A stretch of 64,000 bases of DNA from Bordetella genomosp. 9 (lineage in GTDB: Bacteria; Pseudomonadota; Gammaproteobacteria; Burkholderiales; Burkholderiaceae_B), in contig NZ_NEVJ01000002.1 of NCBI RefSeq assembly GCF_002261425.1, positions 620,001 through 684,000 on the forward strand. The letters run 5' to 3'. This document shows positions 19,149 to 27,033 of the stretch, one piece after another. The notes beneath the pieces are model-generated. The model did no database searches. It saw only the letters and a program-made list of their open reading frames with translations, and had not been told where the DNA came from. Position 1 is the first letter of the stretch. Every line of letters begins with the position of its first letter. A program made the translations under genes and the position numbers.

Positions 19149-20402
19149 ATGTCTAAGAAGCTACTTGTCGTTGTGTGGTCCGCCGCAGTCTTTTGCACCA
19201 CGGATGCCGCCCTGGCCGCCGCTCCCGCGACGACTTTTTCGTCGCCGCAGGCCGCCGCACCCGCGCAGGCCGCCTCCACCTTGCCGCCGGCCCCCGATGC
19301 GCCCACGCCGGACGCCCGGTCGTGGCTGCTGCTGGACGCCACCAGCGGCCAGGTCATCGCGTCCAATAATGCCGACGAGCGCGTTGAACCCGCGTCGCTG
19401 ACCAAGATCATGACGTCGTACCTGATCTTCCAGGCGTTGCGCGACAAGACGTTGAATCTCGACCAGGTGGTGACCATCTCGGCGAACGCGTGGAAGGTCG
19501 CGCCTGGCAGCTCCAAGATGTTCCTGGAACCGGGCATGCGCGTCAGCATCGACGATCTGCTGTCGGGCCTGCTGATTCAATCGGGCAACGACGCCGCGGT
19601 CGCGCTGGCGGAAGCCGCCGCCGGTTCCGAGGCCGCCTTCGTGCAACGCATGAACGAAACCGCCGAACGCCTGGGACTGAAGTCCACGCACTTCAACAGC
19701 CCGCATGGCCTGCCGGACCCGCAGACCTATTCCACCGCGCGCGACCTGGCGACGCTTACCTCGCGCGTGATCCGCGACTTCCCCGATCTCTACGTGCGCT
19801 ATGACCACGTCAAGTCATTCCGCTTCAACAACATCACCCAGCCCAATCGCAACCGGTTGCTGTGGAGCGATCCTTCGGTCGATGGCGGCAAGACCGGCCA
19901 TACCGAGGCGGCCGGCTATTGCATGGTGGCATCGGCGGTGCGTCCCGGCGCGGCGGGGCAGCGCCGCCTGATCGCGGTGGTGATGGGTACGCCGTCGGAC
20001 AAGGTGCGCACCTCGTCCACCGGCATGCTGTTGAACTGGGGCTTCCAGAACTACGAAACCGTGAAGCTCTATGCCAAGGGCCAGTCGCTGGGCAACTCCA
20101 CGGTGTGGAAGGGCCAGCAGGCACAGGTGCCGGTCGGTTTCGATCGCGACGTCTATGCCACCGTGCCGCGCGCATGGGTGCCGAAGCTGCAGAAAGTCGT
20201 CAACCGCCAGGGACCGCTTATCGCGCCGCTGCCCTTGGATAGCCAGGTGGGCACCGCGGATCTGCAGATCGACGGCCGTACCATCCAGAGCTATCCCCTC
20301 GTCGCCTTGCAAGCCGTGGAGCCCGCCGGCATGCTGTCGCGTGGGTGGGACGGCATGCGGCTGTGGGTGTATGGGCTGATGAACGAAAAGCCGCCGGCAT
20401 GA
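19149..20402 (+). CDS. D-alanyl-D-alanine carboxypeptidase (S11 family)
   Basis: This is a PBP5/6-type carboxypeptidase that trims the terminal D-Ala from peptidoglycan stem peptides in the periplasm. The 417-residue protein has a signal peptide ending near AALA. Its three active-site motifs are SLTK (nucleophile S83, K86), SGN near residue 145, and KTG near 248 (GGKTGHTEAAGYC). A C-terminal beta domain and an amphipathic end (RLWVYGLMNEK) for membrane attachment complete it. Of the family names, dacA/dacC is not decided from sequence. No operon partners. Confidence 0.93.
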   Translation: MSKKLLVVVWSAAVFCTTDAALAAAPATTFSSPQAAAPAQAASTLPPAPDAPTPDARSWLLLDATSGQVIASNNADERVEPASLTKIMTSYLIFQALRDKTLNLDQVVTISANAWKVAPGSSKMFLEPGMRVSIDDLLSGLLIQSGNDAAVALAEAAAGSEAAFVQRMNETAERLGLKSTHFNSPHGLPDPQTYSTARDLATLTSRVIRDFPDLYVRYDHVKSFRFNNITQPNRNRLLWSDPSVDGGKTGHTEAAGYCMVASAVRPGAAGQRRLIAVVMGTPSDKVRTSSTGMLLNWGFQNYETVKLYAKGQSLGNSTVWKGQQAQVPVGFDRDVYATVPRAWVPKLQKVVNRQGPLIAPLPLDSQVGTADLQIDGRTIQSYPLVALQAVEPAGMLSRGWDGMRLWVYGLMNEKPPA

Positions 20403-20543
20403 AGGCGTCCCGTCGCCGTTGACGATGTGCCAGAATAAGCTGGCATATCGTCAGCCGGATCGACACGTGTAGGCATCTTGCTGGCTTTTCGTTAATCCGG
20501 GTCACGGTCATGATTCTCTTCCGTTCAAGCGAAAGAGAGCACC

Positions 20544-21593
20544 ATGACAAGATTGATCGATGTTCCCGCGATGGCGGCGCTGATGCGGCAGGTCGGCATC
20601 GCGCCTTTCATGCGCGAGCTGGCGCAGCGCATACGGACCGACTATCTGCGTTGGCCCGAATTCGAAAAGTCCGCCCGGCTGGCGTCGCATTCGGACGTCG
20701 GCGTCATCGAATTGATGCCGGTGTCGGACGCCGCACGCTACGCCTTCAAATACGTCAACGGGCATCCGGGCAACACGGCGCTGGGCTTGCCCACCGTCAT
20801 GGCCTTCGGCGTGCTGGCCGATGTCGCCACGGGTTATCCGCGCCTGCTTGCCGAGCTGACCTTGACCACCGCGATGCGCACGGCGGCCACCTCGGTCGTG
20901 GCGGCCGCGGCCCTGGCCCGGCCCGGCTCGCGCACCATGGCCCTGATCGGCAACGGCGCGCAGAGCGAATTCCAGGCCATCGCTTTCCACGACATGCTGG
21001 GCGTCGACGAAGTCCGTATATTCGATGTCGACGAGCAGGCCACCGCCAAGCTGCGGCGCAATCTGGCGACCGCCGCGCCCGCCTTGCGCGTGGTGGTGGC
21101 GCGCGATACCGCGGCGGCCGTGCGCGGCGCCGATATCGTCACGACGGTGACAGCGGATAAAGCCTATGCCACGATCCTCACGCCCGGCATGATCGAACCC
21201 GGCATGCATATCAACGCCGTGGGCGGCGACTGTCCGGGAAAGACCGAGATTCATCCCGACATCCTGCGCCAGGCACGGGTCATTGTCGAATACGAGCCCC
21301 AGTCGCGCGTGGAAGGCGATGTGCAGCAATTGCCGCCGGATTTCCCGGTCGTCGAGTTGTGGCAGGTATTGCGCGGCCAGCAGCCCGGCCGCGAGTCCGC
21401 GCGCCAGGTCACGGTGTTCGATTCCGTGGGTTTCGCGCTGGAGGATTATTCGGCGCTTTGCCTGGTCGCCGAAATGGCCGAAAAGCATGGTGTCGGCAAG
21501 GCGCTTCCCTTGATCGCGACCGGCGACGACCCCAAGGACCTGTATGCGTTCGCGCTGGGTGGGAACGGCAGCGCGCTGCGTGTCGCGGCGTAG
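20544..21593 (+). CDS. Ornithine cyclodeaminase
   Basis: This 349-residue NAD-dependent enzyme of the OCD/mu-crystallin family converts ornithine to proline and ammonia. Visible features are the N-terminal dimer part with GHPGNTALGLPTVMAFGVL, the TAMRTAATSVVAAAALARPG stretch containing substrate-binding residues, and the Rossmann motif ALIGNGAQSEFQ. The NAVGGDCPGKTEIHPDILRQ segment lies near the catalytic Asp. It converges with an Lrp/AsnC regulator gene 34 nt away, a family that often controls amino-acid catabolism. Confidence 0.92.
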   Translation: MTRLIDVPAMAALMRQVGIAPFMRELAQRIRTDYLRWPEFEKSARLASHSDVGVIELMPVSDAARYAFKYVNGHPGNTALGLPTVMAFGVLADVATGYPRLLAELTLTTAMRTAATSVVAAAALARPGSRTMALIGNGAQSEFQAIAFHDMLGVDEVRIFDVDEQATAKLRRNLATAAPALRVVVARDTAAAVRGADIVTTVTADKAYATILTPGMIEPGMHINAVGGDCPGKTEIHPDILRQARVIVEYEPQSRVEGDVQQLPPDFPVVELWQVLRGQQPGRESARQVTVFDSVGFALEDYSALCLVAEMAEKHGVGKALPLIATGDDPKDLYAFALGGNGSALRVAA

Positions 21594-21627
21594 GCAGGGG
21601 CCGGGCAGGGCGCCGCCATCGTCATCG

Positions 21628-22059
21628 CTACTTGTACACGGCCAACAGCAGGTTGGTTTCCGAGTTGGCGATGCCCTTGATGCGCCGCAGGTCGCGCAGC
21701 ACGCGGTCGAAGGTCGCGAGATCCTGCACGCGGATTTCCGCGACCAGGTCCCAGCGGCCGCTGGTCGAATGAACCTGCACGATCTCCGGCAGGCGGCGCA
21801 GCGCCGTCAGTACCGCGTCGGTTTCGTTTCCCCTGACCTCGATCAGCGTCATCGCGCGGACGCCTTCGTCCTCGGTTTCGCTGCGCAGGCGTATGGTGAA
21901 TCCCAGGATGGTGCCGCCGCGCACCATGCGATCGATGCGGTTATGGACGGTGCCGCGCGACACCGACAATTTCTTCGCCAGGGTCGCGGTACTCAAGCGG
22001 CCGTTGTCGCGCAGCAGGGCGATGAGCCGGCGATCCAGATCGTCTAGGACTTCTTGCAT
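21628..22059 (-). CDS. Lrp/AsnC family transcriptional regulator
   Basis: This 143-residue leucine-responsive type regulator has an N-terminal winged helix-turn-helix (LDDLDRRLIALLRDNGRLST, then LAKKLSVSRGTVHNRIDRM) and a C-terminal RAM ligand-binding domain (VRAMTLIEVRGNE to ETNLLLAVYK). The start at 22059 matches the family; the longer upstream frame is not used. It is convergent with the ornithine cyclodeaminase gene and divergent from the MFS pump gene. By analogy it may sense an amino acid and control the cyclodeaminase; position is the only support. Confidence 0.9.
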   Translation of the reverse strand: MQEVLDDLDRRLIALLRDNGRLSTATLAKKLSVSRGTVHNRIDRMVRGGTILGFTIRLRSETEDEGVRAMTLIEVRGNETDAVLTALRRLPEIVQVHSTSGRWDLVAEIRVQDLATFDRVLRDLRRIKGIANSETNLLLAVYK

Positions 22060-22221
22060 GGGGCCTTGCGCGTCGCGGGGGGCTGTACGGCCCCCCGCTT
22101 TCCTTGTAATGGCGGGGGCTGCGCTACTGTAGCACCCCGGACTTTGAGGCCCTACCCGGCTTCGACACCGCGTCCGGCCCCGGTGCCGCGCGGCGCATTC
22201 GACGTTTGGCGCGGCTTGCGC

Positions 22222-22254
22222 TAGAATCTTTGATAGATCAATTATTGATGTATC
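22222..22254 (+). promoter_or_regulatory. Promoter -10 and MarR-type operator for the MFS-marR operon
   Basis: A TAGAAT -10-like hexamer (22222-22227) is followed at once by a 23-nt inverted repeat at 22232-22254. Its core, ATCAAT-T-ATTGAT (22237-22249), is perfect, and four of the five flanking pairs also match. The repeat covers the likely transcription start and lies just before the MFS start at 22261. This is the usual size and position of a MarR operator. The obvious binding protein is the MarR product at 23865-24308. Confidence 0.75.
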
Positions 22255-22260
22255 CATAAA

Positions 22261-23862
22261 ATGGCTCCCCGCGCTCCCGCCACGCCGCACTCCGCCGGCC
22301 AGGTGTTGCCGTTCCGCCAGTCGCTGATGGCGATGATGGGCATGTGCTTCGTGGTCATGATGGTGGCCATCGACCAGACGGTCGTCGGCACCGCCTTGCC
22401 CACCGTCGTCGCCGAGCTGAAGGGCTTCGACCTGTACGCCTGGGTAGCGACCTCCTATCTGCTGACCTCGGTCATCACCGTTCCCATTTTCGGACGCCTG
22501 GGCGACTACTACGGCCGCAAGCCCTTCGTCGTGTCGGCGATCGTGGTGTTCACCGCGGCGTCGGCGCTATGCGGGGCCGCCGACAGCATGCTCTTCCTGG
22601 TGATCGCACGCGCGCTGCAAGGCATAGGCGGCGGCATGCTGGTGGGGACGGCGTTCGCATGCATACCCGATCTGTTTCCGGATTCCTACGTGCGCCTGCG
22701 CTGGCAGGTCATGTTCAGTACGGCTTTCGGCATCGCCAATGCGGTGGGGCCGTCGCTGGGCGGGTTTCTCACGGAGTACTACGGCTGGCGCTCGGTGTTC
22801 TACGTCAACATCCCCGTCGGTCTTCTGGGCTTGTACTTCGTCTGCCGCCATCTGCCGCACCTGCGGCACAGCGACCCCAACCAGAAGATTCGTCTGGACT
22901 GGCCCGGTGCGCTGCTGATCGCGCTGGCGCTCGGCGGCCTGCAACTGGTGGTGGAGCTCTTGCCCGGCAAGGGCGTCGACAGCGTGACGGTGTCGCTGGC
23001 CGTGGCCAGCGTGGTGGCCTTCGGGCTGTTGTTCTGGTGGGAGCGGCGCTGCGAACAGCCGCTGCTCCCCTTCGACATGTTCCGCAATGCCAGCCTCGCG
23101 CCCTTGTTCGTGCTGGCCCTGCTGGTCGGCGTGTCGATGTTCTCGCTGCTTTTTTATGCGCCCCTGCTGCTGCAGGGCGGCTTCGGGCTATCCCCCAAGG
23201 ACGCCGGCCTGTTGATCACGCCCATGGTGGTGTGCATCACGGTGGGCAGCATCGCCAACGGCCGCATCGTCACGCGGATCAAGAACCCGAACAACATGTT
23301 GTACGTCGGCTTCCTGCTGATGTGCCTGGCCACGGCGGGCGTCATTTCCACCCACAGCTACACGCCGGGCTGGCTCATCGCCACCTATATGCTGGCCGCC
23401 GGACTGGCCCTGGGCTTCATCATGCCCAACCTGACGGTTTTCGCGCAGGAGACGGCGGGCCGCGCGCACCTGGGGATCGCCACCGCCTTGCTGCAGTCGC
23501 TGCGCATGGTCGGCGGCATGGTCGGTACCGCGGTGGTCGGCACCATGGTCAACCACAGCTATGTCAGCGGGGTGCGTGCGTCCCTGGAGAGCGGCCAGGC
23601 GACGCGCTGGCTGGATGCCTTGGACGATCCGCAGATACTGGTCAATCCTTCCGCTCAGCAGCAATTCCTGCAGCAGGTGGCCGCCGTTGGCCGTGACGGC
23701 GGGAGCTATCTCGAGGCGGCCCGCGTGTCGCTGGTCGGCGCCATCCATGACGGACAGATCATCGTGCTGGCGATATGCATCCTGTCGCTGTGGTTCGTGC
23801 GCCGCGTGCCTCCCGTACGCCTGACCCGGCGCAGCAAGGTCGCCAGCGCCCCCGCGGAGTAG
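22261..23862 (+). CDS. DHA2-type MFS multidrug efflux transporter
   Basis: This 533-residue drug:H+ antiporter of the 14-TM DHA2 (EmrB/QacA-like) group has membrane helices starting near residue 20. Visible are AIDQTVVGTALPTVVAELKG (motif D1-like), GRLGDYYGRKP (motif A), the RALQGIGGGMLVG helix (motif B), and GPSLGGFLTEYYGWRSVFYV (motif C). No Shine-Dalgarno precedes the ATG at 22261. The MarR gene starts 2 nt after its stop, so pump and regulator form an autoregulated unit. Substrate unknown. Confidence 0.92.
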   Translation: MAPRAPATPHSAGQVLPFRQSLMAMMGMCFVVMMVAIDQTVVGTALPTVVAELKGFDLYAWVATSYLLTSVITVPIFGRLGDYYGRKPFVVSAIVVFTAASALCGAADSMLFLVIARALQGIGGGMLVGTAFACIPDLFPDSYVRLRWQVMFSTAFGIANAVGPSLGGFLTEYYGWRSVFYVNIPVGLLGLYFVCRHLPHLRHSDPNQKIRLDWPGALLIALALGGLQLVVELLPGKGVDSVTVSLAVASVVAFGLLFWWERRCEQPLLPFDMFRNASLAPLFVLALLVGVSMFSLLFYAPLLLQGGFGLSPKDAGLLITPMVVCITVGSIANGRIVTRIKNPNNMLYVGFLLMCLATAGVISTHSYTPGWLIATYMLAAGLALGFIMPNLTVFAQETAGRAHLGIATALLQSLRMVGGMVGTAVVGTMVNHSYVSGVRASLESGQATRWLDALDDPQILVNPSAQQQFLQQVAAVGRDGGSYLEAARVSLVGAIHDGQIIVLAICILSLWFVRRVPPVRLTRRSKVASAPAE

Positions 23863-23864
23863 AC

Positions 23865-24308
23865 ATGCCGAAGGAGCAACATGGGCTGCATACGGTGCAG
23901 ATGCTGGGCCAGGCCTATCGCGCGATGATGGCGGCCTTCGAGGCGAACGTGGGCCACGCCTTGCCGCGCTGGCGCATCCTGCTCGCCCTGCATGAGGCCG
24001 GCGCGCTGTCGCAGAAGGTGCTGGCGGAACGCTGCCGCCTGGATCCGGCGTCCCTGACGCGGCAGCTGCAGGCGATGGAAGCGCTGGGCTGGATCAGCCG
24101 CACCGTCGACGAAAACGACAATCGCCTGATCAACGCCGTGCTCACGCCGCAAGGCAAGCGCGTGGTCGCCGACGCGCTGCCGCGCCGCGCATCGTTTTTC
24201 GACCATGCGATGCAGGGGCTGACCGCCGACCAGATCCGCGACTTCCATGAAGTCCTGGCCACGCTGGAAGACAATTTCAAGGCCGTCCAGCAGCGCGTGG
24301 CGGGGTGA
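23865..24308 (+). CDS. MarR family transcriptional regulator
   Basis: This 147-residue MarR protein is a dimer-forming winged-helix repressor. The recognition segment is KVLAERCRLDPASLTRQLQ, followed by the wing motif VDENDNRLINAVLTPQGK, the typical D-x-R-x(4)-LT-x-G pattern. The start ATG at 23865 (MPKEQHGLHTVQ) overlaps nothing and lies 2 nt after the efflux pump stop. It likely represses the pump-marR operon by binding the inverted repeat at 22232-22254 until an inducer binds. Confidence 0.9.
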   Translation: MPKEQHGLHTVQMLGQAYRAMMAAFEANVGHALPRWRILLALHEAGALSQKVLAERCRLDPASLTRQLQAMEALGWISRTVDENDNRLINAVLTPQGKRVVADALPRRASFFDHAMQGLTADQIRDFHEVLATLEDNFKAVQQRVAG

Positions 24309-24319
24309 CGGCCCATAAA

Positions 24320-24351
24320 GAATGCCGGCTCCCGAATGGGAGCCGGCATTC
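24320..24351. terminator. Bidirectional hairpin between marR and DUF3309 gene
   Basis: A 14-bp perfect stem, GAATGCCGGCTCCC/GGGAGCCGGCATTC with loop GAAT, sits between convergent genes. Neither side has a full U tract (CTTCC on plus, TTTATG on minus), so termination efficiency is uncertain. Confidence 0.65.
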
Positions 24352-24370
24352 CTTCCCCGCGGACTGGACG

Positions 24371-24529
24371 CTATATGGCGCCAACCAGCAGCAGCACGAT
24401 GACGATGACCAGCACCAGTCCCAGGCCGCCGCTGGGGTAGTAGCCCCAGCTGCGGCTGTGCGGCCAGGTGGGCAGGGCGCCGACCAAGAGCAGAATCAAA
24501 ATGATCAACAAGATGGTTCCGAGAGTCAT
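24371..24529 (-). CDS. DUF3309 small membrane protein
   Basis: This 52-residue protein is made of two hydrophobic helices joined by a conserved aromatic hairpin. Helix 1 is LGTILLIILILLLVGALPTW, the loop is HSRSWGYYPSGG, and helix 2 is LGLVLVIVIVLLLVGAI. This is the exact DUF3309 pattern, common in proteobacteria and of unknown function. The start at 24529 (MTLGTI) follows an AAGGAG site on the minus strand; the longer frame upstream is not used. Confidence 0.88.
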   Translation of the reverse strand: MTLGTILLIILILLLVGALPTWPHSRSWGYYPSGGLGLVLVIVIVLLLVGAI

Positions 24530-24765
24530 GTCATTCTCCTTATGCCGGTTGAAGTCCGAAACAACCGATAGGCGATGCGCGATTCGCATCACATTTGACG
24601 ATGAGCAAAAATCGGACCCGGCTTACAGTTGCAAACACCATCGGCGGGAAAAAGCAAATCATCCGTACGCAGGATGTTGCCCAAATACGTCGCTAATCCT
24701 TAAGCGTTACACACTGACATATGCCGCTTCGATACGATAAGTCGACCATCGCACGGAGATCGGAC

Positions 24766-25041
24766 ATGACCTACGATAACAACGCCGTTAACGATCGCGC
24801 CGCGCATGTGATCTGGTTCGAAACCTCGGCCGGCGCCAGGACCATCAAGGCCGGCGTCTCCTGGGAACTGCTGCGGGACCGCTTCGGCGCCGGCATGGAA
24901 GAAGAAGACCTGCTGACGGCGTATCGCGGCAACAGCCGCATGCTGCACGCGCTGGCGCAGCGCAAGTTCCTGGAAAGCCATCCGGTGCCCGTCATGTTGG
25001 GGCAGGCCGATTTCGCCGGCGAAGGCCGGCACGGCCGGTAG
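24766..25041 (+). CDS. DUF1488-like small protein
   Basis: This 91-residue soluble protein reads VIWFETSAGARTIKAGVSWE, then LLRDRFGA, an LLTAYRGNSRMLHALAQRKF helix and PVPVMLGQADF. The order FE-strand, VSxELLxDRFGA, helix, DF strand fits DUF1488, whose role is unknown. The ATG at 24766 follows a GGAG site; an upstream in-frame ATG at 24721 lacks one. It converges with the MocR regulator gene, 21 nt between stops. Confidence 0.65.
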   Translation: MTYDNNAVNDRAAHVIWFETSAGARTIKAGVSWELLRDRFGAGMEEEDLLTAYRGNSRMLHALAQRKFLESHPVPVMLGQADFAGEGRHGR

Positions 25042-25062
25042 GACGACCGGCGCGGGCACGCC

Positions 25063-26496
25063 TCAGTGCTTGCCGCCCACGATACGGCCGAGCGCCTTGA
25101 TCGCCGCCTGCAGTTCAGCGCTCATGGGGTGCGAGCAACTGATACGTAAAAAGTGCTCGTAGCGATCCGAGTTGGAAAACATGCGGCCTGGCGCGACGCG
25201 TATGCCGTCCCGCAACGCCAGTTCGAATACGTCCTTGGACGACCGCGCGTCAGGCATTTCGACCCATAGCAGCATGCCGCCCCTGGGCACGCTCAAACGC
25301 GTCCCGCGCGGGAAGTGCTCCGCGATCGCGTGAGCCATGCCTTCGCGCTGCGTTTTCAGCCGCCGCCGCAGGCGCATCAGGTGGCGATCGTAGGCCTTGG
25401 ATTGCAGGACTTCCGCGATGGCGATCTGCGGGGTCGCGCCGTTCGGGCGGCTTTGAACGAATTTCAGCATGGCCAGCCGGGCTTTCCAGCGGCCTCCTAT
25501 CATCCATCCCAGGCGCGACCCCGGCGCCAGCGTCTTCTGCATGGACGCGCAGTAGATGACGTTGCCGTCGCGATCCCATGCCTTGGCGGCGCGCAGCGGC
25601 TCGTCGCCGTCGGCCAGCGCGCCGTAGGTATCGTCCTCGATCAAGGGGATGGCCTGGCGCTCGCACAGCGCGACCAGCCGCGCCTTGTCCTCGTCGGGCA
25701 TGATGCTGCCCAGCGGGTTGTGCAGGTTGGGTACCACCACCACCGCCTTGATGTCGGCGTGGGTCTGGAACGCCAGGTCCAGGGCCTCGATGGACAGCCC
25801 GCGTTGCGGACTGGTGGGGATTTCCAGCGCGCGCATACCCAGGCTGCCGATGACCTGCAGCAGTCCGAAGTAGGCCGGCGATTCCACGGCGATGGTATCG
25901 CCCGGGCCGGCCACCGCGCGCAGCGCGATGTTCAGTGCTTCTATGCAGCCGTGGGTGACGATGATGTCGTCGGGGCTGGCGTTGATGCCCGCGTCCAGCG
26001 CGCGCCTGGCCAGCGTCGCGCGCAAATGGGGATGGCCCTGGTGCGGCGCCGGCCGCGCCAGCGATTCCGGATAACGGCGCACGGCGCGCAGCATGGCCTG
26101 CTTCAACGCGTCGACGGGGTAGGCGTCGGGCGGCGCGACCGAATTGGCGAAATCGACGCGCGGCGGATGCATCGCGCTTTTGGCGATGAAGTCGGACACG
26201 CGGTCATGGATGCCGACATAGGACGCGGCGTCCAGGACCTGGCGCGTGTCCGGCTCGTCGACCGGCAACAGCTTGGCGCGCTGGGTCTTGAGCACGAAAT
26301 AGCCGGAGCGCGGCCGCGCTTCGATCAGGCCGTCGTCCTCCAGGCTGCGGCAGGCTTGCAACGCGGTGCTGATGCTGACCTGGTGGAGCCGGACCAGGGT
26401 GCGCACCGATGGCATGCGCGAGGTAGGGGCGAGGACTCCGGAATAGATTGCTTGCCGGTAATGCTCGGCCAAACGCTGATACAGAGGCTGTTCCAT
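25063..26496 (-). CDS. MocR-type PLP-dependent regulator (GntR/aminotransferase fusion)
   Basis: This 477-residue protein has an N-terminal GntR winged helix (MEQPLYQRLAEHYRQAIYSG, then MPSVRTLVRLHQVSISTALQ) linked to a fold-type I aminotransferase domain. The PLP-lysine segment is CASMQKTLAPGSRLGWMIGG, the Asp contact lies in VVVVPNLHNPLG/IPLIEDDTYG, and an arginine in the FLRISCSHP end probably contacts substrate carboxylate. MocR proteins sense amino compounds through PLP. It is divergent from the 26675 gene, which may be a target. Confidence 0.9.
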   Translation of the reverse strand: MEQPLYQRLAEHYRQAIYSGVLAPTSRMPSVRTLVRLHQVSISTALQACRSLEDDGLIEARPRSGYFVLKTQRAKLLPVDEPDTRQVLDAASYVGIHDRVSDFIAKSAMHPPRVDFANSVAPPDAYPVDALKQAMLRAVRRYPESLARPAPHQGHPHLRATLARRALDAGINASPDDIIVTHGCIEALNIALRAVAGPGDTIAVESPAYFGLLQVIGSLGMRALEIPTSPQRGLSIEALDLAFQTHADIKAVVVVPNLHNPLGSIMPDEDKARLVALCERQAIPLIEDDTYGALADGDEPLRAAKAWDRDGNVIYCASMQKTLAPGSRLGWMIGGRWKARLAMLKFVQSRPNGATPQIAIAEVLQSKAYDRHLMRLRRRLKTQREGMAHAIAEHFPRGTRLSVPRGGMLLWVEMPDARSSKDVFELALRDGIRVAPGRMFSNSDRYEHFLRISCSHPMSAELQAAIKALGRIVGGKH

Positions 26497-26674
26497 CGCT
26501 CAATCATTGCGTACGCCAGCAGAGACGCAATAGGCACAGTTGTAGAGGAATCCGACGGTAACAGAAATCCTAGGTGTCAATTGCTTCCGTGCACAAATCT
26601 CGGTCCTGTGCCTGGGACGCCGCGCAGACGGCGCCTAAGCTGCACAAGGTCTGGCAAAACACTTGGAGGTAATT

Positions 26675-27025
26675 GTGAAAATGGCTCGCTCGGACTGGGA
26701 TATCGCGCTTTCATCCGGTGAAACACGCGTGGTTTATCTGCCACGTCGTGCGCTTATCCTGGGCGTCAAAGGGCACGTCACTGTCGTGGAACGTGTCAAC
26801 GGCATTGGTGATGCCGGATTCAGCCTGTGCATTCCGGTGCGAGGCGGCGAATCGCACACGCTGACCTACGGCGGCCAGGTGCTGGTCCGCGCGACGCAGG
26901 TTTCGAATCTGCACATCGTCCCCCCGCAGCCGTATTTCGCGGCATGGGGCGCCCGCTGCGCGCGTATGTTCAAAGGCCTGCAGCAGACGGCTTCCGCCGT
27001 CAGCCGCCATCTGCACGGCGTATGA
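26675..27025 (+). CDS. Hypothetical protein, DUF2917-like
   Basis: This 116-residue, beta-rich protein starts MKMARSDWDIALSSGETRVV and ends with a basic amphipathic helix (CARMFKGLQQTASAVSRHLH). The GTG at 26675 sits 5 nt after a clear GGAGG site and is preferred; the ATG at 26681 would be 11 nt away. The pattern of a small beta domain with a conserved YGG segment resembles DUF2917-type proteins, but the match is weak. It is divergent from the mocR gene with a shared 178-nt control region. Confidence 0.6.
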   Translation: MKMARSDWDIALSSGETRVVYLPRRALILGVKGHVTVVERVNGIGDAGFSLCIPVRGGESHTLTYGGQVLVRATQVSNLHIVPPQPYFAAWGARCARMFKGLQQTASAVSRHLHGV

Positions 27026-27033
27026 AAGGCGCT

